64,000 bases of DNA from Trichosphaerium sp. ATCC 40318 (taxonomy: Eukaryota > Discosea > Flabellinia > Trichosidae), in assembly GCA_038496445.1 (NCBI GenBank), contig JALMLS010000370.1:186001-250000 (forward strand), given 5' to 3'. The position numbers and the translations under genes are program-made. Positions within the stretch are counted from its first letter, which is position 1. The number at the start of each line of letters is the position of its first letter. The notes under the pieces are model-generated. The model worked only from the letters and a program-made list of their open reading frames with translations. It had not been told where the DNA came from and did no database searches. Positions 1-10,925 of the stretch are shown here, one piece after another.

Positions 1-1350
1 TTTAGACTTAAATCGTTCGCCTTTGTTTACTATGTAGATGAGGAGAATACGCCTCAACCCACCCTCCAGCTTGAGCCGGTGTGACTCATTCACTTGTTTT
101 TCAATCTCGGCGCTGTTTGCTTTTAATACTTTGGCTCTTGCGAAACAGATTAACGCTGCTTCGTAGTTTCCTTATGAGATATTTAGTTTCTATTCAAAAA
201 AAACTTGAGATTCTCGTACCTATCTGTCGTTGTACTATGCCAAGGTTGGTGTATCCATTCGCATACTTGTCGTCTATTGTCAGAGCCTTTTCAAGGCATT
301 CAAAGGATTCATCAATTTTTCCAATAGAAGCCAACGCTCGTCCCTTGTGGCTCCTACGCCACGTCAGAAATAAGTAAAGAAAGTCAATATTCTACTCTAA
401 AAAAAAATCCAGCCAAATTGAATGCCAAACTCACCAAGGATTTGCGAAATTCTGTTTTAGCATCAAGGCTTTGTCAAGGCATTTTAACGCCATTCTGGGT
501 TTATTCAGAACATTTAGAGCAGCTCCCTTGTTTTTAACCGTTAAACAAGTACATGTATAGACACAACCCGTTTTCGGGCGCGTTGGCGTACCTTGTTGTT
601 CCAAGCGTTGAAATCTCCGGGATCCAAAGCAATCGCTCTATCGTAACATGTTATAGCCTCTAAAATTACAAATGTCAGCAAGTATTCGGTTCTGTTACTA
701 GTGCACAGCGGTAATTTTTACACGTGTTTTTTTTCATTTTTTGATGAAAGCACTTTTTTACTACTTCAGTTTTTACGAAAATAGATAGGGTGTTTGTGTA
801 CCTCCACATCTACCAAGGTGCCGTAGAACATATCCCTACGCGTTTGTAAGCAACTTCTATTTTTGACTTTTTTATGCATTCGTTTTTGACGAACTTTGTT
901 GTTCCAAGCGCTCTTTGTGGCCTCTCCGTCGTCGATAGCTATTGCCTACGCGTTATTTAATACCATGCACAATATTTACGCGCTTATGGCTACATACTTT
1001 ATCATAGCAAGTAATAGCCTCTTCTAGCCTTCCAAGCTCATCTAATATCCACCCTACGTACTTTAACGCGTTTTCAATCGACTTTAGCGAACCTTGATTA
1101 TACCACACCAAACTGTCCATCGGACGCAATTTTAATGACTTGGCGTAGAATTCAAACGCGTTTTGGTAGTCTTGCAAGTTTCTATGGGCATTTCCCAGCC
1201 ATTGTAAAATGACGGGCTTGTTTGGAGCTCCCCGCTTCACAGCCGCACTCAATAAGCGTATGGCTTCTTTGTTACGTCCTTTTGATCGTTTGTATTTTAT
1301 GTAATTCACAATCCGCACCTTTGTTTACGCGGTCGATCCCTATTTGACAT
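1..1350 (-). CDS. TPR-repeat protein, 3' end beyond window
   Basis: Reading the minus strand, successive short exons each encode tetratricopeptide-type helical pairs: AITCYDKAIAIDDGEA (about 920-1010), AITCYDRAIALDPGDFNAW (about 594-652), ALKCLDKALMLKQNF (about 425-530) and ESFECLEKALTIDDKYANG (about 190-340). The last exon (1-165) has no stop, so the gene runs off the left edge. The repeats share the YDxAIAxD core and several exons end near a common AWNNK, which suggests growth by exon duplication. Introns have GTACG or GTATGT donors. The start is unresolved: the ATG at 1350 needs a small intron to join the first long exon (953-1318). TPR arrays bind other proteins; the partner cannot be read here. 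No further domain was seen. Confidence 0.75.
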
Positions 1351-1785
1351 AATACGTCCGGCGGAAGTGCCTCTATTTGTTCTTCATCGTATACATATTC
1401 ATTATGGACTCTTGGTTGCATTGGCTGTGATTGTGGTGTGGGTGGCTAAAAACAGAAATTACAGAAACTTAAACGCGACTGAAGGACAATTTTTTGTCTG
1501 TGCAATATGTGTACAGCCCGCGGAATATAAAAACTGCACGAGAAAAACGAGTGTTAGGTGACATGTACTTATTCTCTTTAACGCGAGATTTTTATATCTT
1601 ATTCAGGTGTTATAACCTCTTCGGAGCAACGTTGTGATACATTATTAGGAACGCCGAAACACCAAATGTTACTCATCGGCTTGAATTTAAGGGAAATTTC
1701 GCTCTGATGAAAATAATTAAGTTCAATTTTAGTCTGTGGTTGTTATCTTGCTGACTTGCGCAATGCTTTTACCACCACGCCTGGT
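1351..1785. other. Divergent intergenic region
   Basis: About 435 bp lie between the divergently read TPR gene and the coiled-coil gene. No conserved reading frame was found; the open frame at 1367-1561 lacks family resemblance and codes for Val/Ile runs followed by nothing recognisable. It presumably holds both promoters. Confidence 0.5.
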
Positions 1786-4700
1786 ATGTTGATGGAATCT
1801 ATTTTTGAGGGGTTACCGGATATAACAAGCCAATCCACGCTGTTGGAACCGGCTACATTTCCAATTGGCGACGTTACGCCTGAAAATGGATGCAATGGTG
1901 TATCCAGTGGCAATGAAGAGCTTTTGGAAAAAATAAATACACTTGTTGCTGAAAAAGCCGCAATCAAGGCTAAATACGATAAATTAAGGTCCAAGCGTAG
2001 CAACACGCGCCAAATCATCGCTTTGTACACAAAAGCGGAAGAAGGTACATAAATTTTTCTTTACATGTTCTTACAATCAAATCAGAGATCAAGAGTCTTA
2101 AATCACGCGAAGTTGAGTACAAAAAACGGATAAACTCGTTGACAGCGGATGGATCGTCTGCTCAATCCCTGGCTATCGCCAAAACACAAATAAGCGCCCT
2201 GCAAGAACAATTACAAGGATTGTTGGCGAATTCGGTGACAAACAATGCTGAACAAGAAAATAAACGGCTAAAAACAGAGTTGAACGACGCGAACACGCGT
2301 GTCAAGTCTAAACAGGTATGTTTGTTTTTCACATTCACGTGTCAACCATATCCATAACTTTGAGTAGATGCTACTATCGCAAGTTCAAGCTCAAGTGGAA
2401 CAACTGAAGAAGGATCAAATGGGCAAAGTTCGTACCAAGGTAAAAGAAAAGAACCGAGAGGCATCGAAACTCGCTCAACAAGTAGAAAAGCTCACCAAGA
2501 GATTAGCGGCAAAGTACATTTTTTCGAATTTTCGTTGAATATTACTTTAACCTAACCAACTGTTTATGAAGGGATGCACGTGTTAAATCGTTAACAGAGA
2601 AGCACAAAAAAGCAAACGAACGATTGCGCGCTTGTAGGCAACAACTAAAGGAGGCCAAGTCAGGTGACAAAACTACTGTTAGTGGCTCACAAGATACGAC
2701 TAGCGACGGTAATGAACTGTTTTCAGAACTTGAAGAAATGTGCGCCAATGTCGCAGATGATCTTGGTGACGATAAAATTTGTGCTCTGGAGGAATCCAAC
2801 TCGAAATTAAATGCGGAATTGGATGATACTAAACTACAGTTGTTATCGATTACCTCCAAGTACACCAAACTTGAACAACAACTAAAAGCACAACAAAATA
2901 CTGCAGTATCAGCGTCACCCATGGAGCGATCTACAACTGTTGATAAAACTGATATTGAAAAGAAATTGGCGGATGCTATGAAACAAGTTGCTGAAGCAAC
3001 CAGCAGGTGTCGCAATCTGGAAAAACGAAATGACGAACTTTTGACAAGGCGAGTTCAACCGCCTGCTTCACCTACTGGTAAAGAGCTTCAAAGCCTTCGG
3101 TTACAAGTTAAAGAGCTTAAAAGCTTGATGCGCATGACTGAAGCTGATAGTACAGTATTATCACGTGATCTCAAAATCAAAAAAACCGAATTAAGAGACA
3201 CTAAAAAACAAGTCATTTCATTGAAAGAACAAGTACAAACAATGAGACAACAACTTAAATCTGCAAGAGCGTCTTCGACGCCAAAATTGGCCGTTACAGA
3301 TTCTGATGGTAACCGTAAACAATTGCTAGAGAAGGAGGAGTTTAGAGCTAGTGTTAAACGACTAGAAGTTGAAAAATCTGCTCTAGAAAAACGGTGTGAC
3401 CACTTGGAAAGAAAAAACGAACGGTTGACTCAAAAGTTGAAGAAAGAAAGCGCAAAAATATTTAAAAAACCAGCTGATGTGTCGTTGTCTGTTCCACCGA
3501 TAAAAGGACCTTCTAAAAAGAGGAAACTTGGGGCAGTTTCAAGCAAGTCAGACGGTGATAGACCTACAAAAACTAGAAAGATAAAAAATGGATCAACAAT
3601 TGTACATGTTACAATACCTCACGAGGCACCACCAGAATTAGTCAAGTCTACTTTTAAGATGCGTCATCCTGATAAAGGTAACCCTCACTCAATTTTTAAG
3701 TGATCATGTCGTGTATTGTACTAACAAAAGAGGGGTAGTTGTCACTGATGCTTTGACCGAGTTTTCTAAGAAACCAGGACTTATGGCGTATACCATTCAA
3801 CTCTTATCACAGACAATGTTATCAGAGAAATCTGTTTCATCTCTTTTGGTATCATACATGTATACAACTACAGTGCATTCTATTAACGATACAAAAGAAA
3901 ACAAGCTCGCAACCATCATTTCAGGTAAAATCCCACCTGAGAAACGTTGCTTGTTGTTGCTGTGGAACATTCACTTGCATCGCAAGGTAAACGTATTTAA
4001 GCATTAACACATGTATTTTTTAACGCGTTGATAGGGATTCATGTCCTATATTTGTGAGCGATTGTATAAAACAGTAATGACCTCGTCAAAGGGTATCATT
4101 AGCTTATTGCATAGAACTTCTATGGCAAGAACATTAACGTTGTTGTGCCGTTGTGACAATAACATTGACATCCCACGTGTCCTCTGTTACGACATTATAC
4201 ACTTCCAGGGGTTGAATGAATCAACGCGTAAACTACTTTTGGCTATAGGGATTGCGTGGCCAAGGGTGCTTGAAGTATCTTCCGATGTGTTTTCTCCTTT
4301 GCTTTCTACTATTGAGAGCATTGTAACAACACATTTCAACGAAACTGTGGACAATCATTGCGACGAAATGCGCTGGTTCAATAGACTTAAACGTGAATGT
4401 GGTTGGGGGAAGAGTGCATTCAAGTCGATTGACATGGTTCTTGATAGAATAATGGAATACTTGGATAAAAACAGTGGTGAGTGGTTAACACTTTTTTGGG
4501 TTTTTTTTTGACGAAGTTTGTTTCTAACTCCTTCCTAGATGGCTCTTTTAGTACGCTAAAGGCATTTGAATTGATGGCAGAAAAACGTGGATGGATGTGG
4601 GCGTATAATGATCTGATTGTTGGTACAAACATGCTTCCCCTTTAGTTCGTGGCAGAAAACACAACCTAATTTTTTGTTAATAGGCAAACTGTGGAGTATT

Positions 4701-5084
4701 CTCTCGGATCCTGGAAAGCCTTCAGTCCCTTTTGTGTTACGCATTGTAGGGAGGGTTGTTCAAACTGTCATTCCGAACGTAGACAAAGAGGAGTTCGCTA
4801 AGGCAGGGATAACACATTTAGCAGAGAGCCTACGCCTCATTTTGAGCCAAGATGCGGAAAATTGTGCGTTGTACCTTTTTGCCTGGACGAGATTTTAACA
4901 AACTTTTCTAGGGAGTTTTGAGTGTAAACGAGCTGCTGCTGAAGCTCTAGCACCAATGTCACGTGTCACTGATGGCGACACCGAGGATCAGGCAATAACA
5001 CACTGGCTACGGTCTCTCTCCACGCCCCAGAAGGAGCTTCTAGCTTCACAAGGTAAATTCAAGAGCTACAAGCCAGGCAAATAA
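1786..5084 (+). CDS. Large coiled-coil protein with helical C-terminal domain, possibly ICE1-like
   Basis: The start is the ATG at 1786. About seven introns were spliced; the one at 3679-3731 carries a textbook TACTAAC (3719-3725) six bases before its AG and restores the frame (HPDK to GVVVTDAL). The N-terminal two thirds are heptad-rich coiled coil with many Lys, Glu and Gln (for example LLEKINTLVAEKAAIKAKYD and LEKRCDHLERKNERL), followed by a basic stretch PSKKRKLGAV that looks like a nuclear localisation signal. The C-terminal part from about 3730 to the stop is a globular helical domain (for example LTLLCRCDNNIDIPRVLCYD and LLLAIGIAWPRVLEV). Order and feel recall ICE1, a subunit of the little elongation complex for snRNA transcription, but that is a weak family guess. 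The SRPBCC gene begins only 90 bp downstream. Confidence 0.65.
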
Positions 5085-5174
5085 AAAATTCCTAAAACAG
5101 CTGAGACACATTGTTTTTTGAGTTTCCAGTTTTATGCGACCAAATCCCACAGTAAGTCAGTAAACTGTTAAAGA

Positions 5175-5648
5175 ATGGAAGCATCTTGTTCAGAGCGTAT
5201 TAATACGCCTATTCATGATGTTTGGCGCGTGTTAACTACATTTTCTGAATACAGCTCATGGAACCCGTTTATTGTCGATGTAACTTCTAATCCCGTAACC
5301 GAAGAAGCATCAGTTGGTGTAACGCTCACTCTACACGTTGTATTTCCTGACAAGTCTAAAACATCTACAAACGTCATCGTTGTGACATATCAACCGCCAA
5401 AACAACGGGAAGATGGCGTATGGGAAGCTTTGTGGTGTTACGACTACGCTGGCTTCTATAACTATCTAGGGCTCAAAACGCACCGCGAGCATCGCCTCAC
5501 ACAACGAGAAGGCGAGCCCACGGAATATCACTCAGTGGAGACTTTTACAGGCTTAGTAACGATGTTTATACCCATCGACAACGTTCAAGCTGGCTTTTTA
5601 GCACAAGGAAAGGCAATGAAACAAGCTTGTGAAAGTAAACAAACATAA
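5175..5648 (+). CDS. SRPBCC/START-fold small-ligand-binding protein
   Basis: A single intronless frame of 157 residues with a clear ATG. The N-terminus ERINTPIHDVWRVLTTFSEY followed by SSWNPFIVDV is the first strand, helix and WNP turn typical of the SRPBCC (polyketide cyclase/dehydrase-like) superfamily; the length matches a single-domain member. Such proteins form a cup that binds a hydrophobic ligand; the ligand cannot be predicted. A Gly/Pro-poor C-terminal helix (VQAGFLAQGKAMKQACE) closes the fold as expected. An AATAAA-like signal (around 5650) follows the stop at once. Being intronless amid intron-rich genes, it could be a later acquisition, for example from bacteria, but composition does not stand out. 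Confidence 0.7.
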   Translation: MEASCSERINTPIHDVWRVLTTFSEYSSWNPFIVDVTSNPVTEEASVGVTLTLHVVFPDKSKTSTNVIVVTYQPPKQREDGVWEALWCYDYAGFYNYLGLKTHREHRLTQREGEPTEYHSVETFTGLVTMFIPIDNVQAGFLAQGKAMKQACESKQT

Positions 5649-5744
5649 AGAAATAAAAGTGTTGAAAATTTTGTTTGTTTTTTTACATTCTTTTTTTTTT
5701 TTATGTTACATTCATGACTTATCTATGACCTCACCACTCCTTAT

Positions 5745-8366
5745 TTACTTACATTTTTGTTTTTGATTTCGCTTCCGCCGTTTTTCTATTTCTACACGCT
5801 GTTCTTCCTCAACGTATTTCTCAAGGGAACACGCTAAAATACCTGTCAGTATTTTTGGAAAGTTGAAAAAAAAATAGGAAAAGTGACAGTTTGTTTTGTG
5901 ATTGGTTACCTTTGCAATACAATGACGATCCGTCAATGCGAGGTTTTTCTGCAGGACCAAAATCATGACCACAAGAAGAACAATGAAAGCACTTGACATG
6001 ATACTTTTTTGATTTAAATAATTCGTAATCTACGCAACACGTGTTAGTTCATAACTCGTGTCCATCTTGTTATTTTTTTTACCTCTTTTGTGTATAGGAA
6101 GACTACAGCTGGAGCACGTGTATATTTGACTTCTCCTAGGTGACAACGAAAACTGTAGTTTAAATGCACTCACGTCAACAGGACCATTCGACATTGAAGA
6201 CTCTGCATCATCGAGGTGTGAGGCTTTTTTCCTATGACTTTCAACGGGTGCTTTTCGTTTGGGTTTCAATGGAAGGATTGGTGCAACTGGCTTAGAAAAT
6301 ACTGATGGTGCAGTTTCGTATCCATCCGCAAGTATTGTGGTTCTCCTCCTGTAGCTTTTTATAAGCGCTTGACAAAAAGATTTGATGATTAAATTACCTT
6401 CTCTTCGTTCTAGACTTGGATCGTCTTCGCACTGGAGATTGTGATATTGAAGCAACCGTTGCGCTAGTTAAGCTGGATGGTTCTGCGGTTTTCTTTCTTT
6501 CCATTCCTGCTGATGCACTGCGATGTTTTACAAGAGGTAAAGGCTTTGCCGGGGGTTGTGTATAAGTGCTGCTCACACGTCTAACTATTTGTTGTTGGTT
6601 AATCAACAGCTTTTTTTTCAAATCGATGCTATTTTTCATGTGATAGACACGTGTTTCATGCAATCGTACCTTTTTTGGGGAAGATCTTCTCTTCTTGGGA
6701 GACTTTGTGAATAGTTTTGTGATTGTGCGCTTTGATTTTTTTTTAGTACGTTCTTGTTTTCGGTTCTTTGAGCTGTTTGGTTCCCATGATCTCCATAGCC
6801 TTAGTTGTTTTCGTTTTGATATTTTAACAGTAACAATAAAGGATGAGTCATTGCCATTGTAACTAGTAGATTTCCTTTTTGTCTTATTGGTGGACGCTGG
6901 CTTTGTTTTTTTTTCTGATTTTGTGTTGCTCGAACTCGATTGTTTTGACGGAGATGATTCGTTTGCTGGGTTGTTCCATGATTTAGAGGGTGTAGATATA
7001 ACGCTTTCTTTTGGTTCTATATAAACCACTTCTCCATCTGAATGAAACCCTGGAACAGGCTGAGGTATCTCTTCCTCTTCCTTCCGTTTTTTTTCTTTTT
7101 TTTTCTGGATTACTTTTTGTTTCTTTTTTTCTCGTTGTACTGCACCATGAACGTACATCTCTACTTCAGAATCAGACTGTATTCCATCCCAAATATGTTG
7201 TTTATTCTTTGTGCGAGTTAAACGTTTAGTCAAGTCGATAGATTGACGTTTTTTATATCTAGGAGAGCAGTAATCGCTGAATCCAGTCGACTAAGTTTGT
7301 GTAAGAATTTTCAAAAAAAAAGAAATACTTCTACTTCGTAATAGTACTTACCCTTCTCCTATGAGTTCGTATGCGAGTGGATTCAATAAATTCAGAATCC
7401 GATAACGAACCTTTAATATGTCGCCGTGCGTTCTAGAAAAGCGGATAAATACACAATCAATTCAACGCAAAATCAATCCAATTTTTTTTTTTTTTTTTTT
7501 CCAAATCTAATTAGATAGTCTGACGTACTGAAAATGTAGGCTGATTATCCTTATGGCCCAAGTTATTAAATGTGACGCGTTTTTTCATAAATGTTAATGA
7601 GTTTGGTGGGTCTTGAAGGAATCTTTGATCATAATCAAAGTCTTGTATTTCACAACTTTCAAATTGTTCGCCCATGTGATACTGTTCCTTACACAGTTTA
7701 CACAGTTTCAACTGACACGTTAAGCATTGTGATATTGCTGTACCCTATTTTTATCAAAACCAATGAGTAAGTGCTATGTAAAGCGCATCAAAAAGAAAAA
7801 TGAAAAAAAAAATTGATCAATCCAATTGTTTTTACGGATTTCATTGAACTTATGGCTGTGATATGCAATAATTTGCCTCATCAATCGGATTTTTTTTTTG
7901 GAGTTGACGAAAATAACTTTTCAAAAAAGAAGTAGAGATGCCTTTTGAACCAATAGACATACCGTAGAACATATTGAGCATGCGTCTGGATTGATCTCTT
8001 GCAATTGGGTGGGTATACACGCAGAAAGAGCTGAGTTTGATTGTAATTCTGATTATAGGGTCAGTAAATAGATTAACAAGGTATGTTAAACTACAGAAGG
8101 TTATCCAAAACAGGTTTTTACCGAAACAGTGAAAATGTCGAGTTTTTTATGTACCTTTTGGGTGATTGCACGCAATAGATTCAGAACAGCCTGGGCACAG
8201 TATTTCTCCTATTGCATTTAGCACACATTCAATTTGAACTAAACGTACGCTTTTTGGCTGAAAATACCGTGTACGCACACGCTCGGCATGTTGTATGGTA
8301 GTAGGCGCATGGAATAGTGACAGGATCGCGTAGTATACCCTTACACACAGTACAGGAAAACGCCAT
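5745..8366 (-). CDS. RING-like plus LIM zinc-finger protein with long basic linker
   Basis: Start ATG at 8366, stop at 5745. The N-terminus has a RING-like finger: CTVC, then PCAYYH, TTC and later CPGC (8150-8366). Further Cys pairs follow (PDACSICS, CLTC, CKLC; 7690-8040). A long Lys/Arg/Ser-rich linker (6394-7290) carries many basic clusters and is probably disordered and nuclear. The C-terminal LIM finger is complete once two introns are removed: CSSC, 17 residues, H-x2-C-FHCSSC, then YCKAC (5790-6120). The spacing C-x2-C-x17-H-x2-C is canonical, which confirms the splice choices, including an intron ending in CTAACACGTGTTGCGTAG. LIM fingers bind proteins; a RING would suggest ubiquitin ligase activity. 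The splice between the RING half-sites near 8250-8290 is uncertain and may cost one Cys, so ligase function is inference. Confidence 0.7.
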
Positions 8367-8810
8367 TCAAATAAGCTTCTACAACGATTAAGCTCATGAA
8401 AAAATTACAACGAACATGTAGAAAGAAGGTTGATTTGTGCGATTTTTTTTCAAACAATCGTACCACAAACGCCCCTTGTGTGAACAATAAACCAACTAAA
8501 ACTGGTGTTCGTAAGCAGTGTCGGTTCGTCAATAGACAATGTGTATAATAATGGTTTTTTCAAAGGTTTTAAACCCACAGCAATCTAAGAAAAAAAAAAG
8601 TCGACATGGGTAAACGAATTTGCATATAATTTTAATTCTCTAATATAACATACCTCTGAAGTAACTGATAAAGTGGTTTTTGATAATAAATATGTTTTGT
8701 GCAGGTTTTCGAACAGTAAGAATACTAGAGAAACCTTATTCCTGAAATGGTATAGAAGAACACTGTGATAGCGCAATACCTCTATTGCTTACTACAAAAA
8801 AACATTAACG
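8367..8810. other. Intergenic, no gene seen
   Basis: Between the RING-LIM start and the stop of the upstream nuclease-repeat gene. An open minus-strand frame at 8585-8776 lacks any family feature and is AT-biased. It probably holds the RING-LIM promoter and the terminator of the neighbour. Confidence 0.45.
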
Positions 8811-10637
8811 TTACCAAAAATACCACTTCGTACGTGATACGCCTAATCTCCCACTTGAGGCTCTAGTGCTTTCTATAATTTCTTTTAAACCTCCTAAGTC
8901 TCCTTTCCACCAATACGGTACAATAACAAGGGTAGTATCTGTATGTTTTAATTTGGAAAAAAAAAAGTAGATAAAAACTGACACATACCATTGTCAAAGC
9001 AAATTTGCGCCTTTTCAGTATCTCTGCTCGCTGTAAGGGCAGAGTGGCAAGTGTGTGACATGTCGTGATAATGTTGCTCTCCTAGAAATGTTGTTTTAAT
9101 AGATAGTCAACGTGCAAAGTAAATCTGTTTGCACCTTGGTATTCAAAGGCTGTCTTCAATTCGTGAACATAGATGTCAACGTGAACATTTGTATTTGATG
9201 AAAACTTAGATGTCAACGCATGCTCTTCTGTTACTCGCATGTTCGGATATAGCAATGAAACGCAACGCAGTAGCCATCTATGGCGTATTACTTGAGATTG
9301 CTATTCAGGAAGATTGATTGATACCTTTGCTTTGCTCGCTTTGTTACTGTAGAAAACTTTGACCAATCCCAGTTGTAGCGAGGGAACACTTGATTCAGCG
9401 CAAACGGAAAATATCTAAGGACACCCTCTCCCCCACACTGTGTGAGTTGTTCTTGGGATATGCGATACCTACCACACGTTATTACAACGCATAATTAACA
9501 GTGAAAAGTACCATGAACTTGGCGTATCAATGCTGTGCTGTCTTGTAACGGACTCCAAAAACGACACTTGATTTTTTGGGTTGTACCAGAAGCTTTTGTT
9601 ACTTCTACACTCAATTTATTATTCGTTAGGTAGATAAGATGGCGTACTTGAATAGCCATGGCAGCCACAATGATGATGGGTAAACAGACATGACTGTACG
9701 GGATACTGAGTTACCGTACCTGTGCTTGCAATCAGTCTTATGTGCATAGCTCATAAAAATAGCGTACTTGACCATTGTACTTGCAGCGTAGTCGTACAAA
9801 TCACTATGAGAAGTAGTGTACCAATCACTTAAAATTTTAACATTGTGACGTTGAGCAAATTTATCAAGGTGAGTTGCTTGCTTATTGCCGCTTTCCCAAA
9901 ACCCATCAGGACATCTCCTAACACATTGTCACAGATGTAAATAAAGGAAGAGTTGTACCGAAACATACTGGCATCGAAGTAATATTCAGGGAAGGTAGCA
10001 GACAGCATTTGGAATACGGAACATTTATATCTGTTAATGTGTCAGATTTGATAAGTGGCAGGGAGTGACGGACTTGTTCAGTATGCCCCACCCTCCTTGC
10101 TCAGCAATATCTTGCTTTGAGACATTGTACCAATCTTGCATAGTAGCTAGGCGCAGCAAAAGGCCGATTTTGTTTAGCTTTTGGCGCCTGTTACCAACAT
10201 CGTTCCAATGACCATCAGAAACTTTTCTAAGTTTTGGCACTCGTTAGAAACACGTGTCAAACGGCCATACCTCTTCCGTCCCTTGAACTTCTGTCTTATC
10301 CACCGGTACCTTGGATACAACGTAGCCAGAGCGTTTTCTACAGATGCATACCTGAAATGAGTGTCAAGGTGTTAAAATACGTGTGCACGTTACTTGAATA
10401 TCACTTGAGACCCTCTTTTACCGCCCAGAGTAGAACTGGGTACACTGTACCAATTTTCTAGTTCTTTTATGCCTAGCCGTTCTGCAACCGCGTTTAATTC
10501 GTCTCTTTGGTGCTCTAGTACATAAAACGGGCGGTTTTCGGTGTTTTCAATACCTACGTAATTTTCAACGCTAATACAACTACTTCTAAATGGTTACAAG
10601 TGTATCGAGCGCTTTTCAAAGCACTATTGGCAATCAT
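8811..10637 (-). CDS. Four DWY-type modules plus C-terminal restriction-endonuclease-like domain (paralogue A)
   Basis: Spliced from about ten exons with introns of 43-60 nt. Four modules of about 70 residues repeat the plan [FW]W...R...L, then [DN]WY-x-[VI]S, a Gly-rich GG-x-G-[IV]-L, then AL-x-x-x-[YF]P-x-[YF]-x-[WF]. Examples are MQDWYNVSKQDIAEQGGWG, ILSDWYTTS and SSWYRISQEQLTQCGGEGVL. After KQRWLLRCVSLLYPN comes a domain with E in TEEH, D in VHVDIYV, AFEYQGEQHY, SRDTEK and VIVPYWW. This D...ExQG...H and RDxEK pattern is that of PD-(D/E)XK-like folds related to Vsr, DUF559 and RAP domains, so a nuclease or nucleic-acid-binding role is predicted, not shown. I remember similar module strings in other protists and fungi but know no name or function. 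The start ATG (10637) needs one 44-nt intron to reach the first module. The adjacent gene at 10926-12475 is a tandem duplicate. Confidence 0.75.
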
Positions 10638-10925
10638 TGTATGCGAGTACAAGTTCGTTTGTTCTTATTTATGATACTCTGCTATCGTTTCTAAGGTATC
10701 CTTACATGACAATTAACTGACAGTTTGAAGATTCCTGACTGCGACTTTTACGAGTGTACACAAGGAAAAAAAAGCGTGTATTATTTTACAAGTACTATTC
10801 ACAAATGTTACACTTTCTACATTCTCATCTGTCATCAAATGCTGGATCTACCCTGAGAGTATCTATGACCATGGGCTTCTGCAGGACTCATGAATTTGGG
10901 CATGTTAACTGAGGCAGTAAGTATT

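Noticed and set aside
1367-1561. Small plus-strand ORF beginning MPLFVLHRIH
   Set aside because: Starts at a non-ATG-like context between divergent genes with no recognisable sequence.
2542-3015. Open minus-strand frame of 157 codons
   Set aside because: Antisense to well-supported coiled-coil exons; Ser/Ala/Leu-rich shadow of Lys/Glu codons.
6150-6195. GTGAGT to CCTAG intron in the LIM gene
   Set aside because: Removing it shifts the frame away from the LIM cysteines, so it is treated as exon.
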